NCBI RefSeq assembly: GCF_900103365.1
Contig: NZ_LT629703.1
Location: 496,001 to 560,000 of the forward strand
Direction: 5' to 3'
DNA: 64,000 nt
DNA from: Afipia sp. GAS231
Lineage (GTDB): Bacteria > Pseudomonadota > Alphaproteobacteria > Rhizobiales > Xanthobacteraceae
How positions within the stretch are numbered: the stretch's first letter is position 1; each line of letters begins with the position of its first letter. This document shows, one piece after another, positions 52,032 to 61,034 of the stretch. The translations under genes were made by a program, and so were the position numbers. Under the pieces are notes generated by a model, which saw only the letters and a list, made by a program, of their open reading frames with translations, was not told the origin of the DNA and did not search any database.

Positions 52032-53009
52032 TCATTCGACCTTGACGTCGGCTGACTTGATGATCGGCCACCACTTAGCGATCTCGTCGCTCTGATAGCT
52101 TGCAAGGGCTTCGGCCGTCTGTTGCTCGGGCGGCGGTATCTGCTGACCGATGCCGGCGAGCCGATTCAAGGTCGATTGATCCGCCAAGGTCTTGCGAACC
52201 GCAGCATTGAGTTTGGCCGTCACCTCGTGTGGCGTGCCCCGCGGCGCCCAGATGGCGTGCCAGTTGAGAAAGTAGAAACCGGCAAGGCCGGCTTCATCCA
52301 CCGTAGGAAGCTCAGGTGCGGACGGCAGGCGGTTCTTGGACGTCACCGCGAGGCCCCTGATGGTCGCTGCCTGGACTTGCGGCAGCGCGTTGGCGGCAAG
52401 ATCGAACAGGATGTCGATGTGGCCCGACACCAGATTGTTCATCGCAGGCCCGAGTCCTCGGTAAGGTACGAACCCGAATTGGGTGCCGGTGACCTTCTGG
52501 AACGTGATGGCGCTAATGTGCGAGGTGCTGCCGACACCGGCTGTGCCCGCTGTCGCCTTGTTCGGATTGGCTTTCAGCCAGGCGATCAATTGCGTGATGT
52601 CCGTGGCAGGAAAGTCCTTTCGTACGGCAATGATCTGTGGATCGAATGCGATCAGCGAAATGGGATCGAAATCCTTCGCAACGTCGTATTTGAGTGAATA
52701 GGCCGCCGCGTTGAAGACGTGCGTGGCGACAGTCCCGAGAATCAGCGTGTAACCGTCGGGCTCGGCGCGGGCGACCCTACCGGTGCCGATGCTGCCTGTC
52801 GCGCCGGCGGCGTTCTCAATGATCACGGGTTGGCCGAGGGACGCCTGCAATCCTTCCGCAATCACGCGGCCAATTGTGTCGGTGGGTCCACCGGCCGGAA
52901 ATGGCACGACCAATGTGACCGTTCGGGAAGGATAGGTTTGCGCCTCGGCGTGGCCGATCACGCAGATCGCGAGAGCCATGCACGTCGCCCTGATTGCTGA
53001 TCGTGACAT
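52032..53009 (-). CDS. TTT-family (Bug) substrate-binding protein
   Basis: The 325-residue periplasmic receptor has a signal peptide ending 'GHAEA', then 'YPSRTVTLVVPFPAGGPTDTIGR', 'ARAEPDGYTLILG' and 'GHIDILFDLAANALPQV', characteristic of tripartite tricarboxylate transporter receptors. ATG 53009 follows GAAGGAG. No TctA/TctB membrane genes are nearby, as is common for orphan Bug proteins. A divergent LysR gene suggests substrate-dependent control. Confidence 0.93.
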   Translation of the reverse strand: MSRSAIRATCMALAICVIGHAEAQTYPSRTVTLVVPFPAGGPTDTIGRVIAEGLQASLGQPVIIENAAGATGSIGTGRVARAEPDGYTLILGTVATHVFNAAAYSLKYDVAKDFDPISLIAFDPQIIAVRKDFPATDITQLIAWLKANPNKATAGTAGVGSTSHISAITFQKVTGTQFGFVPYRGLGPAMNNLVSGHIDILFDLAANALPQVQAATIRGLAVTSKNRLPSAPELPTVDEAGLAGFYFLNWHAIWAPRGTPHEVTAKLNAAVRKTLADQSTLNRLAGIGQQIPPPEQQTAEALASYQSDEIAKWWPIIKSADVKVE

Positions 53010-53119
53010 CGTCATCTCCTTCAATAAAAGGTGCCGCAGTCGCCTCTGTTGTTGCAATTACATCGGAGCAGGCATAAGAGGAATTCCCTATCTGGTTGGA
53101 TCAACATAGGATTTTACCT

Positions 53120-54133
53120 ATGCCAAGGCGAATCGACTGGGAGAGCCAGATCGGCCGGCGCTTGCGCCTGCGCGATCTCTACGTTTTCTCCTCAGTCGTC
53201 CGGCTGGGTAGCATGGGCAAAGCGGCTCAAGAGCTCGGAGTTTCGCAGCCCGCCGTATCCGAAGTTATTGCCGACCTTGAGCACGCGCTTGGCGTGCGGC
53301 TGCTCGACCGCGGACCTCAGGGCGTGAGTGCAACGGTCTACGGCGTGGCCCTTGAACGGCGCAGCGTCGCAGCGTTCGACGAATTGAAACAGGGCATCAA
53401 GGATATCGAGTTTCTATCTGATCCAACCGTCGGCGAGATCAGGATCGGGTGCCCGGAATCCATATCGGCCGCCATTCTGCAGCCAATCATCGAGAAATTC
53501 TCCGGGCAGCACCCGGCAGCCGTCCTCGACATCGATACGGTGAACACCCTGTCGTTCGCAAAGAAGCTCAGGGATCGGGAGCTTGATCTGGTCCTTGCCC
53601 GAGGCGGCTGGCCGCTCGAAAGCCCGGAGCTTGTAACCGACTTCAACGTCGAGACACTTTGTGACGACGAATTGGTTGTCGTTGTCGGACAAAAAAGCCC
53701 ATGGGCGCGGCGGCGCAAAGTCGATATCGCCGAACTACATGAGGAACAGTGGATTCTGACAAGTGAGGATCGCTGGAATTACCAAGTCATCTCACGCGCA
53801 TTTAAGCAACGCGGGCTCGACATGCCAAAGATCGCCATGAAGACGATTTCGGTCCATCTGCGCGCCAACAACGTCGCGACAGGACGTTTAATTACGACGT
53901 TCCCACGCTCGGTCCTCGATCTCTATGCGGGACGGTTTGGACTTAAGCCGTTGCCGCTCGAGTTGCCGGACAGCACCTGGCCCGTGAAGATAGCGACTCT
54001 TCGGAAGCGGACGCTGAGCCCTGTCGTCGAGCGCTTCATTGCATGCGCCCGGGATGTCGTAAAATCGAAGGCACAGGCGACCAAAGGGACTAACGGCCTT
54101 AACGGACTGCTAGCCGTGGCCAGGCGCGTCTGA
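53120..54133 (+). CDS. LysR-family regulator, divergent from the TTT receptor
   Basis: The 337-residue protein has an N-terminal HTH ('SMGKAAQELGVSQPAVSEVIADLE') and a periplasmic-binding-like effector domain ('GEIRIGCPESISAAILQPIIEKF'). ATG 53120 is preferred to an upstream TTG. The 110-bp divergent gap to the TTT gene is the expected LysR binding region, with an AT-rich stretch at 53087-53118. Confidence 0.92.
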   Translation: MPRRIDWESQIGRRLRLRDLYVFSSVVRLGSMGKAAQELGVSQPAVSEVIADLEHALGVRLLDRGPQGVSATVYGVALERRSVAAFDELKQGIKDIEFLSDPTVGEIRIGCPESISAAILQPIIEKFSGQHPAAVLDIDTVNTLSFAKKLRDRELDLVLARGGWPLESPELVTDFNVETLCDDELVVVVGQKSPWARRRKVDIAELHEEQWILTSEDRWNYQVISRAFKQRGLDMPKIAMKTISVHLRANNVATGRLITTFPRSVLDLYAGRFGLKPLPLELPDSTWPVKIATLRKRTLSPVVERFIACARDVVKSKAQATKGTNGLNGLLAVARRV

Positions 54134-54359
54134 CGTCTGCTTCTGCGCCCGAATATCCGCTCCGGGTCAAACCGGGACCTCGGCCCGACAGCCAGGCAGG
54201 TCCGCTATCCGGCCGATCTCGGACCCGCTATGCGCTTTTGAATCCACGCCCTGGCCATCCAGCACGCTCGGCCGCGCCAGCGCGCTGGATGCGATCCCGC
54301 CGGTGAAATGATCGGGGGCTTGTGGTCCGGTTGCTGTGTTGGCGGTGACTCGCCATCCG

Positions 54360-54704
54360 CTACATCACGCCGCGGGAGTGGATGCTATCCCTAAGCGCAT
54401 CGATAGCCCGGTGAGGCGCGATGTAGTCGATCTCATCGCGCGTCACGCCGATGTCCTTGAGCTCCCTGTCACTCAGGTCGTGCAAGGTGGTTCGTGAGCG
54501 CTGGCGTTGCCGCCACTCCCCAAACGCACGCCAAGTCCGCTCGAGCAGGCGCAAGAAGGTGCGCGTCGACACCGCCGTCGGTCGCGCAGCATTCTTTTCC
54601 GACCAAGCGTCGTCCTTGACCTCTGTCACCAATGCGGTGGTGAGGTCGAGGTCGAGCACTGCGGCATCGCTCTCGAATCCGGGGTCCGTCTGTTGGGGTG
54701 GCAT
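54360..54704 (-). CDS. DUF1127 (YjiS-like) protein
   Basis: The 114-residue product has a disordered N-terminus and the C-terminal DUF1127 motif 'RTTLHDLSDRELKDIGVTRDEIDYIA', preceded by a Trp/Arg-rich helix 'LERTWRAFGEWRQRQRS'. Such proteins are Arg-rich and act in RNA- or stress-related regulation in rhizobia, although this copy's role is unknown. Confidence 0.88.
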   Translation of the reverse strand: MPPQQTDPGFESDAAVLDLDLTTALVTEVKDDAWSEKNAARPTAVSTRTFLRLLERTWRAFGEWRQRQRSRTTLHDLSDRELKDIGVTRDEIDYIAPHRAIDALRDSIHSRGVM

Positions 54705-54749
54705 CGGATGCTCCTGCTGTGGTGCCGGCAGGGAGCGTGGCCAAACAAA

Positions 54750-54778
54750 AAGGCCCCGTCCGATGCCGGCGGGGCCTT
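54750..54778 (-). terminator. Terminator downstream of the 25-residue ORF
   Basis: AAGGCCCCG (54750-54758) and CGGGGCCTT (54770-54778) form a stem. On the minus strand it is followed by TTTTTGTTTGG. It marks the end of a very short minus-strand transcript upstream of the DUF1127 gene. Confidence 0.75.
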
Positions 54779-54803
54779 GTGAAAAGATGTCGTCGTCGAA
54801 TTC

Positions 54804-54881
54804 CTAGCGCACGACTCCTCCCACGGCCCAGCCGAAGCGGGTCACGTGTTTGCGGTTGAGGTTGCGCACTGAGGTGTTCAT
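54804..54881 (-). CDS. Possible 25-residue basic peptide
   Basis: The ORF from ATG 54881 to TAG 54804 gives 'MNTSVRNLNRKHVTRFGWAVGG'-like sequence (positions 1-20 basic, then GGVVR). A terminator follows 26 bp after the stop. I see no ribosome site, so it could be leaderless, or the transcript may be a regulatory RNA with an accidental ORF. Confidence 0.3.
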   Translation of the reverse strand: MNTSVRNLNRKHVTRFGWAVGGVVR

Positions 54882-54926
54882 AGGCCGCGAATACCACAGC
54901 AATCGTGCAAAATCAAGGAATCTGCG

Positions 54927-54966
54927 GAGGGCCCGATTCTGATTCAATCAGAACCGAAAAGGCCCT
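54927..54966. repeat. Palindromic repeat at the end of the truncated LysR gene
   Basis: TTCTGATT (54937-54944) and AATCAGAA (54946-54953) form a perfect stem, flanked by GGGCC/GGCCC. It is a relative of the palindrome at 12552-12588 and overlaps the LysR stop codon. Confidence 0.65.
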
Positions 54967-55585
54967 AGCTGCCGACCAGACGCGGGCGGCGCTGCTTTGC
55001 CAGCGCGTTCTCGGCCGGCAACGCGCGCAGCCATTCGCGGAAGCTTGCGACCTCGGGACAATCCGCGGTGCCTTCCGGCGCCATCAGCCAATCGCCCGGA
55101 CCCGATCCCTCATCGACCCGGTCGCAGCGATAGCCCGGATGGTGGCCAACACCACGGGCGATCAAGAGGTTGACCTTACCCACGACCAGCTCGTGCAAGC
55201 CGGCGGGCTGCAGCACCCGCAAACCGATTTCCGCATGCGCGCTGCGAAACTCCGCCAACGCGAGGCGACGCAGGTCGAGGCTGCCATGAACCCCCACCTG
55301 CAGCAGCACCGCACCTGCCGGTTTCAATTGCGAGGTCGCGGCCGCAATGCGGCGAAAACCATCTGTTATCCCGGGCAGATAGGCCTGCCCGGCCGCGGTC
55401 AGGATGAGCTGCTTATGCAGCCGCTCGAAAAGGCGCACGCCGAGGCGCGCCTCCAGCGCTTTCACCTGCTGCCCCACGGCGGCGGGCGTCACGTGCAGCT
55501 CGTGCGCCGCCAGCTTGAAGCTGAGATGCCGCGCGGCGGCCTCGAAGGCGCGGACCGCGTTGAGTGGTGGAAGGGTGTAGGTCAT
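54965..55585 (-). CDS. GcvA-like LysR regulator with an internal deletion
   Basis: The 206-residue product starts with the GcvA-type HTH ('MTYTLPPLNAVRAFEAAARHL', 'HELHVTPAAVGQQVKALE'). The effector domain begins normally ('LAEFRSAHAEIGLRV...VNLLIARGVGHHPGYRCDRV') but jumps to the C-terminal 'CPEVASFREWL', so about 90 residues of the ligand-binding core are missing although the frame is kept. Family members are about 300 residues. It may bind DNA without sensing ligand or be decaying. Confidence 0.7.
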   Translation of the reverse strand: MTYTLPPLNAVRAFEAAARHLSFKLAAHELHVTPAAVGQQVKALEARLGVRLFERLHKQLILTAAGQAYLPGITDGFRRIAAATSQLKPAGAVLLQVGVHGSLDLRRLALAEFRSAHAEIGLRVLQPAGLHELVVGKVNLLIARGVGHHPGYRCDRVDEGSGPGDWLMAPEGTADCPEVASFREWLRALPAENALAKQRRPRLVGS

Positions 55586-55801
55586 CGCGCTGCAGTTTGA
55601 CACTGACAGGCCGCGGCCTTGCAATAGATTTTCTTGCGCTTGGCCGAAGGAACCATGCTTTGCGCTGACTTGGTGTCCCCGGTTACGGTAATCGCTGAGC
55701 AGGTGCTGCACCAAGCTTTGCCGATGAATGGTACCGCGCATGATCAGAGACCGTACCGGGGGAGCCACTTGTCTAGTCAACAACTATTGGGAGCATCGAC
55801 G

Positions 55802-56653
55802 ATGAAGGGCATAGACCACCTAGTGCTCGCTGGCCGCGACCTGGAGGCTCTGCGCTCTGCCTGTCAGGCGTTCGGATTTGCGATGATGCCTCGGGGTGGC
55901 CTCCCTTTCGGAATCAGCAACTCGGTCGTCCCGCTTCAGGGCAGTTATCTCGAAATCCTGTCCATTACAGGTGACGTTCCAGAGCATAGCCCCGGACATT
56001 TCTCTTTCGGTGCGTTCAATCGCGATTATCTTGCGCGCCACGAAGGGTTTTCGATGTTGGCGTTCGATACGACCGACGCTCGCGCCGACATCGCGTCCTG
56101 GCGCGAGGCTGGACTGCAAGTCTATGAGCCCTTTGATTTCTCAAAAACCTCCACGACGCCCGACGGAGAGAATGTAACGCTCGGCTTCTCCCTGGCGTTT
56201 GTAAGCCATCCGGTAGCACCCTGGCTTGGGCTACTTGCCTGCCAATACAAGCGACGGCAGTTCTACGCTCAACCGCAATATCAGAACCACTCCAACGCAG
56301 CTTCAACGGTTCAAGATGTGTGGGTTGCGGGCGAGGCGGCGCCGGATCTCGCTGACTTCATGAACAAGGTCACAGGAGCGAACAGCGTCAGGAAAAGCGC
56401 CGATCTAACCGTCCTGCAGACGCGAATGGGCGCCATAGTCCTCGCGCGCCCGAACGCGTTCGAGGCGGCATTTGGTGTACCGGTGCCGCATCCGGAGGAC
56501 GGTCCGCACCTTGCCGGCCTTACGATCGGATGTGGCAGTCTTGCCCACTTGGCAGCGCTCGACCTTCCAAAGGTCGGAGGCCGGTACGTCGTGTCACCAT
56601 CAAGAGGGTTCGGTACCGCCATCGGTTTTGCAGAACTGATGCGTTCGAGCTGA
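55802..56653 (+). CDS. VOC-family (glyoxalase-like) protein
   Basis: The 283-residue protein starts 'MKGIDHLVLAGRDLEAL', the opening of glyoxalase-like VOC domains, with a second module after about 160. Ligand residues are not fully clear by eye. ATG 55802 has a GGGAGC site; the open frame upstream is not needed. It may be co-transcribed with the ATC-hydrolase-like gene 16 bp downstream. Function is inferred only to the fold. Confidence 0.8.
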   Translation: MKGIDHLVLAGRDLEALRSACQAFGFAMMPRGGLPFGISNSVVPLQGSYLEILSITGDVPEHSPGHFSFGAFNRDYLARHEGFSMLAFDTTDARADIASWREAGLQVYEPFDFSKTSTTPDGENVTLGFSLAFVSHPVAPWLGLLACQYKRRQFYAQPQYQNHSNAASTVQDVWVAGEAAPDLADFMNKVTGANSVRKSADLTVLQTRMGAIVLARPNAFEAAFGVPVPHPEDGPHLAGLTIGCGSLAHLAALDLPKVGGRYVVSPSRGFGTAIGFAELMRSS

Positions 56654-56669
56654 ATGGACCAGGGCGCCA

Positions 56670-57347
56670 ATGGCCGAGATCATCCATCCCTTCTACGAAC
56701 AGCATCGCGGCGCCATGGAGGCCGCCATGCGCCATCGCCTCGACCTTGCCGAAGCGATGCTGCGCGAACGCGCGCATCTGTCGAACATTGACGGGATCAG
56801 GCAGGAGGTGATGGACGAATTCGAAACCGTACTCACCCAGATGCCCTATGTCGGAGGCGCGGCCAGCCGCATGAGCGATTTCTTCATGCGCCTGCTGGGC
56901 TTCATGGCGATCAGCCGCGTGCTGCGGCGGCACGGCGTGGCGCTGCCCGTGATCGGCGAAATCGAGCGGGAAACCTACAAGGCGCAATTGCTGACCGAGC
57001 CCGAAGCGGAACGCCTCGCCTCAGGCCGTCAGTTCATGTCGCCGGAGAACCAGACTCTGCTGCGCGAGCAGGCTGCCAGGAGCCATCGCGGGGAATTTCC
57101 GGAAGACTTCGTCTACGATTTCGTCGCGCCGGGCCCGGATGACAACTTTGAATTCGGCATCAACTACAAAGCCTGCGGCTTCTGCAAATTCGCGGCGCGC
57201 CATGGCGACAAGGAAATCCTGCCGAACATTTGCGGGCTCGATTTCGACGCCTATGCCGCGCGCGGCATCCATCTGGAACGGACGCAAACATTGGCCGGCG
57301 GCGCCAGCCATTGCGATTTCCGGTTCTCGCGGCTCCCGCCGGATTAG
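56670..57347 (+). CDS. L-2-amino-thiazoline-4-carboxylate hydrolase homologue
   Basis: The 225-residue protein has a helical N-terminal half and a C-terminal region with 'YKACGFCKFAARHGDKEILPN', 'ICGLDFDAYAARGIHLER' and 'GGASHCDFRF', a Cys/Asp/His-rich arrangement typical of the ATC-hydrolase family that opens the thiazoline ring in cysteine formation. The other Atc genes are absent, so a different thiazoline-like or unknown substrate is possible. Confidence 0.75.
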   Translation: MAEIIHPFYEQHRGAMEAAMRHRLDLAEAMLRERAHLSNIDGIRQEVMDEFETVLTQMPYVGGAASRMSDFFMRLLGFMAISRVLRRHGVALPVIGEIERETYKAQLLTEPEAERLASGRQFMSPENQTLLREQAARSHRGEFPEDFVYDFVAPGPDDNFEFGINYKACGFCKFAARHGDKEILPNICGLDFDAYAARGIHLERTQTLAGGASHCDFRFSRLPPD

Positions 57348-57394
57348 GTCGAATCTGAGGGCATAGCCACGCACGTGGGCGGCGATGCGCCTGC

Positions 57395-58366
57395 TCACCA
57401 CGCGATCTGTCGGCGATCGGGAGCCGGACCGGTCAGGAGCGGCTTGCCAAACACCGATGGCATCAAATCGTCGAGGAAGAGCAGCAACTGAGCCCTGAAA
57501 CCCGGGCCGTTTCCCCCAGCGTGGTTCATCGGCAGAATCACCTCCGCCGCGACCTGCCAGGTCACGGCGACATAGGCGAAACCGGGATTGGCGGTTGCTA
57601 CCGTCTTTTGGCCGTTCGGACTGTCGAATCGAAACTCGACCAGCGGCACCCACTGGTTTAGCGGCTCGTCCTTTGGCGAAGAACCCGTGAAGCGACTGGT
57701 CAGATAGAGCGTGCTGTATTGAATCGAAAAGCCCCAATGCAGCGTTTGAACGGCAGGCGAAGAAAGGTTCTGGAAGCTGCCCGTCGCCAGGTTGGGCACA
57801 AGCGCTCGGCCGCCTGAGCCGACAGGTTCTTCGTCAACGATCGAGCCCGTCACAGCGAACGGACGAAGCCATGCGAGTGAGTCCGGAAGATCTCCAAACC
57901 CTTTGCCGAAGGTTATGCCCGGTTGGATCGTGTTGGGCGCGTCTGCGCCAACACCGACAGAACCGGAGTGAGCGATGCCCCAGGCAAGGCTCACCGACAC
58001 CAGCGCCTCGTGTTGGTTGTCACGATAGGCCTCGTATTTGAGGCCGAGGTTGGTCTTGTCAAAACCAGAGGTGTGACCGATTGGCCAGTTCTGATGAATC
58101 CAGCCGCTATCGAGGGTTGCTGCGAGCGTTGGCGTCAGGAGCCGCGCAAAGGACCAGTTGATACGGTTCTCCGTCACATTGCTGCCCTGGGTCGGAAAGC
58201 CGAGATATGAAAAATTCGGCACGATCGCCTCATCGGCAACCGCGGGATCGTCGAAAGTCATGGTGCCGTCGAAATAGCGGTTTCCGGCAATGCCGTGCGC
58301 CTCGGCCAATTCGGTCCACAGCAGCGCCACGAACAGAAGAAGCCCTCGTGGGAATGTCGGCTTCAT
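57395..58366 (-). CDS. Outer-membrane or periplasmic transporter-like protein beside dmeRF
   Basis: The 323-residue product has a signal peptide cleaved after 'AEA' (about residue 23) and then alternating hydrophobic strands ('HEALVSVSLAWGIAHSG', 'LHWGFSIQYSTLYLTSRFTG') like a small barrel. It is divergent from dmeR and both share the 75-bp region holding the operator. I recognise no named family, but position suggests a role in metal handling. Confidence 0.7.
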   Translation of the reverse strand: MKPTFPRGLLLFVALLWTELAEAHGIAGNRYFDGTMTFDDPAVADEAIVPNFSYLGFPTQGSNVTENRINWSFARLLTPTLAATLDSGWIHQNWPIGHTSGFDKTNLGLKYEAYRDNQHEALVSVSLAWGIAHSGSVGVGADAPNTIQPGITFGKGFGDLPDSLAWLRPFAVTGSIVDEEPVGSGGRALVPNLATGSFQNLSSPAVQTLHWGFSIQYSTLYLTSRFTGSSPKDEPLNQWVPLVEFRFDSPNGQKTVATANPGFAYVAVTWQVAAEVILPMNHAGGNGPGFRAQLLLFLDDLMPSVFGKPLLTGPAPDRRQIAW

Positions 58367-58418
58367 GGGCTCGCTCCGCACAATTCTCACGGTCGGGACC
58401 ACCAAACGGCCCTTGATC

Positions 58419-58442
58419 AATATAGGGTACCCCCTTATATTA
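58419..58442. promoter_or_regulatory. DmeR/RcnR-type operator
   Basis: AATATAGGGTACCCCCTTATATT forms an imperfect palindrome (AATATA-GGG / CCC-TTATATT) with the G/C tract and AT-rich flanks typical of CsoR/RcnR-family operators. It overlaps the dmeR start region in the divergent gap, so DmeR likely represses dmeRF and perhaps the outer-membrane gene. Confidence 0.65.
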
Positions 58443-58723
58443 TGCGCATGCATACGATCAAGAACAAATCCAAGCTCACCGGCCGTGTCCGTCGCATCAA
58501 GGGACAAATCGAGGCGATCGAGCGCGCGCTGGAAGCCGAACTCGGGTGCTCTGACGTACTGATGCTGGTCGCATCGGTTCGTGGGGCTGTGAACGGACTC
58601 ACGGCCGAGCTTCTCGAAGATCACATCCGCCATCACGTGGTCGATCCGGCGCATGAGCAGGACCCCGACAAGGCCAAAGGGGCTGCGGACCTGATCGAGG
58701 TCGTGCGGACGTATCTGAAGTAA
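58442..58723 (+). CDS. dmeR: RcnR/CsoR-family metal-sensing repressor DmeR
   Basis: The 93-residue protein matches RcnR: 'HTIKNKSKLTGRVRRIKGQIEAIERAL' has the characteristic N-terminus, and the nickel/cobalt ligands are conserved as His4, Cys36, His61 and His65 (RcnR His3, Cys35, His60, His64, shifted by one). It should release its operator on binding Ni(II) or Co(II). A second in-frame Met at 58448 is an alternative start. The next gene, dmeF, starts 15 bp downstream. Confidence 0.9.
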   Translation: MRMHTIKNKSKLTGRVRRIKGQIEAIERALEAELGCSDVLMLVASVRGAVNGLTAELLEDHIRHHVVDPAHEQDPDKAKGAADLIEVVRTYLK

Positions 58724-58738
58724 CGAAAGAAGGTTGCG

Positions 58739-60001
58739 ATGAGCGAGATCGGCGGCGCGGCCTTTCCGGCCATTCATAGCCATGTGTTCCTCTCTGAGGG
58801 TCATCAAAAGAGCGAGCGAAAAACCTGGGCCGTGATCTGGCTGTGCGGCGCCATGATGGTCGTCGAAATCGTCGGCGGCTGGATGTTTGGATCGATAGCG
58901 CTCATTGCCGACGGACTTCATATGAGCACGCATGCGGGTGCTATGTTGCTCGCGGCGCTCGCCTATACCTACGCCCGGAGATACGCGGATGATCCGCGAT
59001 TCACATTCGGGACCGGCAAGCTGGGTGACCTCGCCGGCTTCACGAGCGCCATCATCCTGGCGATGATCGCGCTCCTGATCGGCTATGAAGCCATCAGCCG
59101 CCTTCTCGAACCGGTCCCGATCCATTTCGCCGAAGCGATACCGATTGCCGTTCTTGGACTGGCGGTCAACGTCGCCAGCGCATGGCTTCTTAGTGGAGAC
59201 CACCATCATGGGCATGGGCACAGCCATGATCATGCTCCCCACGACGATGGCGACACGCATCGGATCGCGACCGATGACGGTGACGTGACATTGGAAGTCT
59301 TCGAGGACGGAGTGCCCCCGCGGTTCCGGCTCCAGTCGGAAAAAAGCGGTGCCAGGCTTTCGGCAGCCGCTGCCTCCGTGGAAACCGTGCGGCCGGATGG
59401 CGCCCGGCAGATTTTCTCCTTTGAGGATCGCGGCGGCTATCTGGAATCCGTCGAAGAAATTCCTGAGCCGCACGCTTTTGCAGCCAATGTCAGGATTGGC
59501 GCGCAAACCTATCCGGTGTCGTTTGAGGAACATGAGCACGCGCATGGATCGGCGGCGCGCGATCACAATATGCGGGCTGCTCTCGTCCATGTCATGGCGG
59601 ATGCTGCGGTATCGGTTCTGGTCATCGTCGGCCTGCTGCTTGCGCGGGCTTTTGGCTGGCTCTGGATGGACCCGCTGGCCGGGATCATCGGCGCGTGCGT
59701 CATCGCCAGTTGGTCCTCCGGGCTCATTCGCGACACGGGCGCAATTCTCCTCGACATGAATCCCGATCGCCGCATGGCCGACAACCTCAAACGCTGCATC
59801 GAGGACGACGGCGATCAACTCGTCGATCTTCACCTGTGGCGATTGGGACCGGGCCATCTCGGCGCCATCGTTTCAGTCGCAACCGCAAAGCAACAGGAAG
59901 AGCAATACTACCGCGCCAAGTTGGCCCGGTTCCGATCGCTTTCGCACCTGACTATTGAAGTCAAGCACATCGACCGATCGGTTTCAGCCAGCGTTGCTTA
60001 G
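58739..60001 (+). CDS. dmeF: Cation-diffusion-facilitator efflux pump DmeF
   Basis: The 420-residue inner-membrane transporter exports Co(II)/Ni(II). Features: N-terminal 'HSHVFLSEGHQKSERKTW', six transmembrane helices, transport-site residues in 'ALIADGLHMSTHAGA' (Asp58, His61), a His-rich cytoplasmic loop at 154-168 ('DHHHGHGHSHDH'), an unusually long inter-helix insert to about 270, and a CDF cytoplasmic domain. It forms an operon with dmeR. Confidence 0.92.
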   Translation: MSEIGGAAFPAIHSHVFLSEGHQKSERKTWAVIWLCGAMMVVEIVGGWMFGSIALIADGLHMSTHAGAMLLAALAYTYARRYADDPRFTFGTGKLGDLAGFTSAIILAMIALLIGYEAISRLLEPVPIHFAEAIPIAVLGLAVNVASAWLLSGDHHHGHGHSHDHAPHDDGDTHRIATDDGDVTLEVFEDGVPPRFRLQSEKSGARLSAAAASVETVRPDGARQIFSFEDRGGYLESVEEIPEPHAFAANVRIGAQTYPVSFEEHEHAHGSAARDHNMRAALVHVMADAAVSVLVIVGLLLARAFGWLWMDPLAGIIGACVIASWSSGLIRDTGAILLDMNPDRRMADNLKRCIEDDGDQLVDLHLWRLGPGHLGAIVSVATAKQQEEQYYRAKLARFRSLSHLTIEVKHIDRSVSASVA

Positions 60002-60137
60002 TTCCGCCTTGGATGGCTTACGGAAGTAGCCTCTTACGGAAGTAGCCTCGCCCAATAGTCCGCCGCAAATCCGCAAGATCGGTCGAGCGCGTTGCTGATA
60101 TCAGCGACTAACTGGTGCCGCCACGGAGGACAGAACG

Positions 60138-61019
60138 TTGAAGGCGGCGCTTCAAAACTACCATGCCCGGATGCAGCGGGTGCTTGTTCATATCGACCGG
60201 CATCTTGACGGTGATCTTGACCTGGAAACGGTGAGCCGCGTCGCGGCCTTCTCCAAATTCCATTTCCACCGGCAGTTCACGGCGACCTTCGGGTTATCCG
60301 TGCATCGTTATGTCCAACTTGCCCGTTTGAAGCGCGCTTCGCACCGGCTGGCCTATCGCGACGACGAAAGCGTCACTGACATCGCGATGGACGCCGGCTA
60401 CGACGCACCTGACGCTTTCGCCCGCGCCTTTCGGCAACGGTTCGGACAATCGCCCTCGTCGTTCCGGAAATCGCCGGACTGGGAGCCGTGGCTTGCGGCC
60501 TTCGGGCCTCTCGACAACGCCAGGAGCAGACTGATGCAGAAGACCTTTACCACCGACGACGTGACGATCCGCGATGTGGCACCGACGCCGGTGGCGATCA
60601 TGGAGCATCGGGGCGACCCGGCGACAACAGGCGCGACCATCCAGCGCTTCATCGCATGGCGCCGGGCCGCCGGCCTGCATCCGAAGACCAGCCCGACCTT
60701 CAATGTCTGGCGTTCCGAGCGGCGTCCGGCGTCGCCGGCCGATTACAGCATGGACCTGTGTGCCGGGACCGACCGGCCGATCGAGGCCGACGGCGAGCCT
60801 ATCAAGGCCGGCGAGATCCCCGGCGGACGCTGCGCGGTACTTCGCGTCGTCGGCAACACCGACAATCTGGAGCCCGCCGCGCTCTACCTCTATCGCGACT
60901 GGCTTCCGGCCTCGGGCGAGGAAGCGCGCGACTTCCCGATCTATTGCCAGCGGCTGAGCTTGTTCCCGGAAGTGCCGGAGCATGAAGCGGTCGCGGAAGT
61001 TTTTCTGCCGCTGAAGTAG
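60138..61019 (+). CDS. AraC-family regulator with GyrI-like effector domain
   Basis: The 293-residue protein has an N-terminal AraC double HTH ('SRVAAFSKFHFHRQFTATFG', 'VTDIAMDAGYDAPDAFARAFRQRFG') and a C-terminal GyrI-like (SOUL/SBMB type) binding domain ('PTPVAIMEHRGDPATTGATI'). Such Rob/MarA-like proteins sense hydrophobic compounds. A 16-bp direct duplication (TTACGGAAGTAGCCTC) lies upstream at 60018-60050. The targets are unknown. Confidence 0.88.
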   Translation: MKAALQNYHARMQRVLVHIDRHLDGDLDLETVSRVAAFSKFHFHRQFTATFGLSVHRYVQLARLKRASHRLAYRDDESVTDIAMDAGYDAPDAFARAFRQRFGQSPSSFRKSPDWEPWLAAFGPLDNARSRLMQKTFTTDDVTIRDVAPTPVAIMEHRGDPATTGATIQRFIAWRRAAGLHPKTSPTFNVWRSERRPASPADYSMDLCAGTDRPIEADGEPIKAGEIPGGRCAVLRVVGNTDNLEPAALYLYRDWLPASGEEARDFPIYCQRLSLFPEVPEHEAVAEVFLPLK

Positions 61020-61034
61020 TGCGTCTACTCTATC

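Noticed and set aside
57395-59857. An 820-codon minus-strand frame spanning dmeR and part of dmeF
   Set aside because: Only the last 323 codons (from 58366) form a plausible exported protein; the rest is the antisense of dmeR and dmeF, which have clear family motifs.
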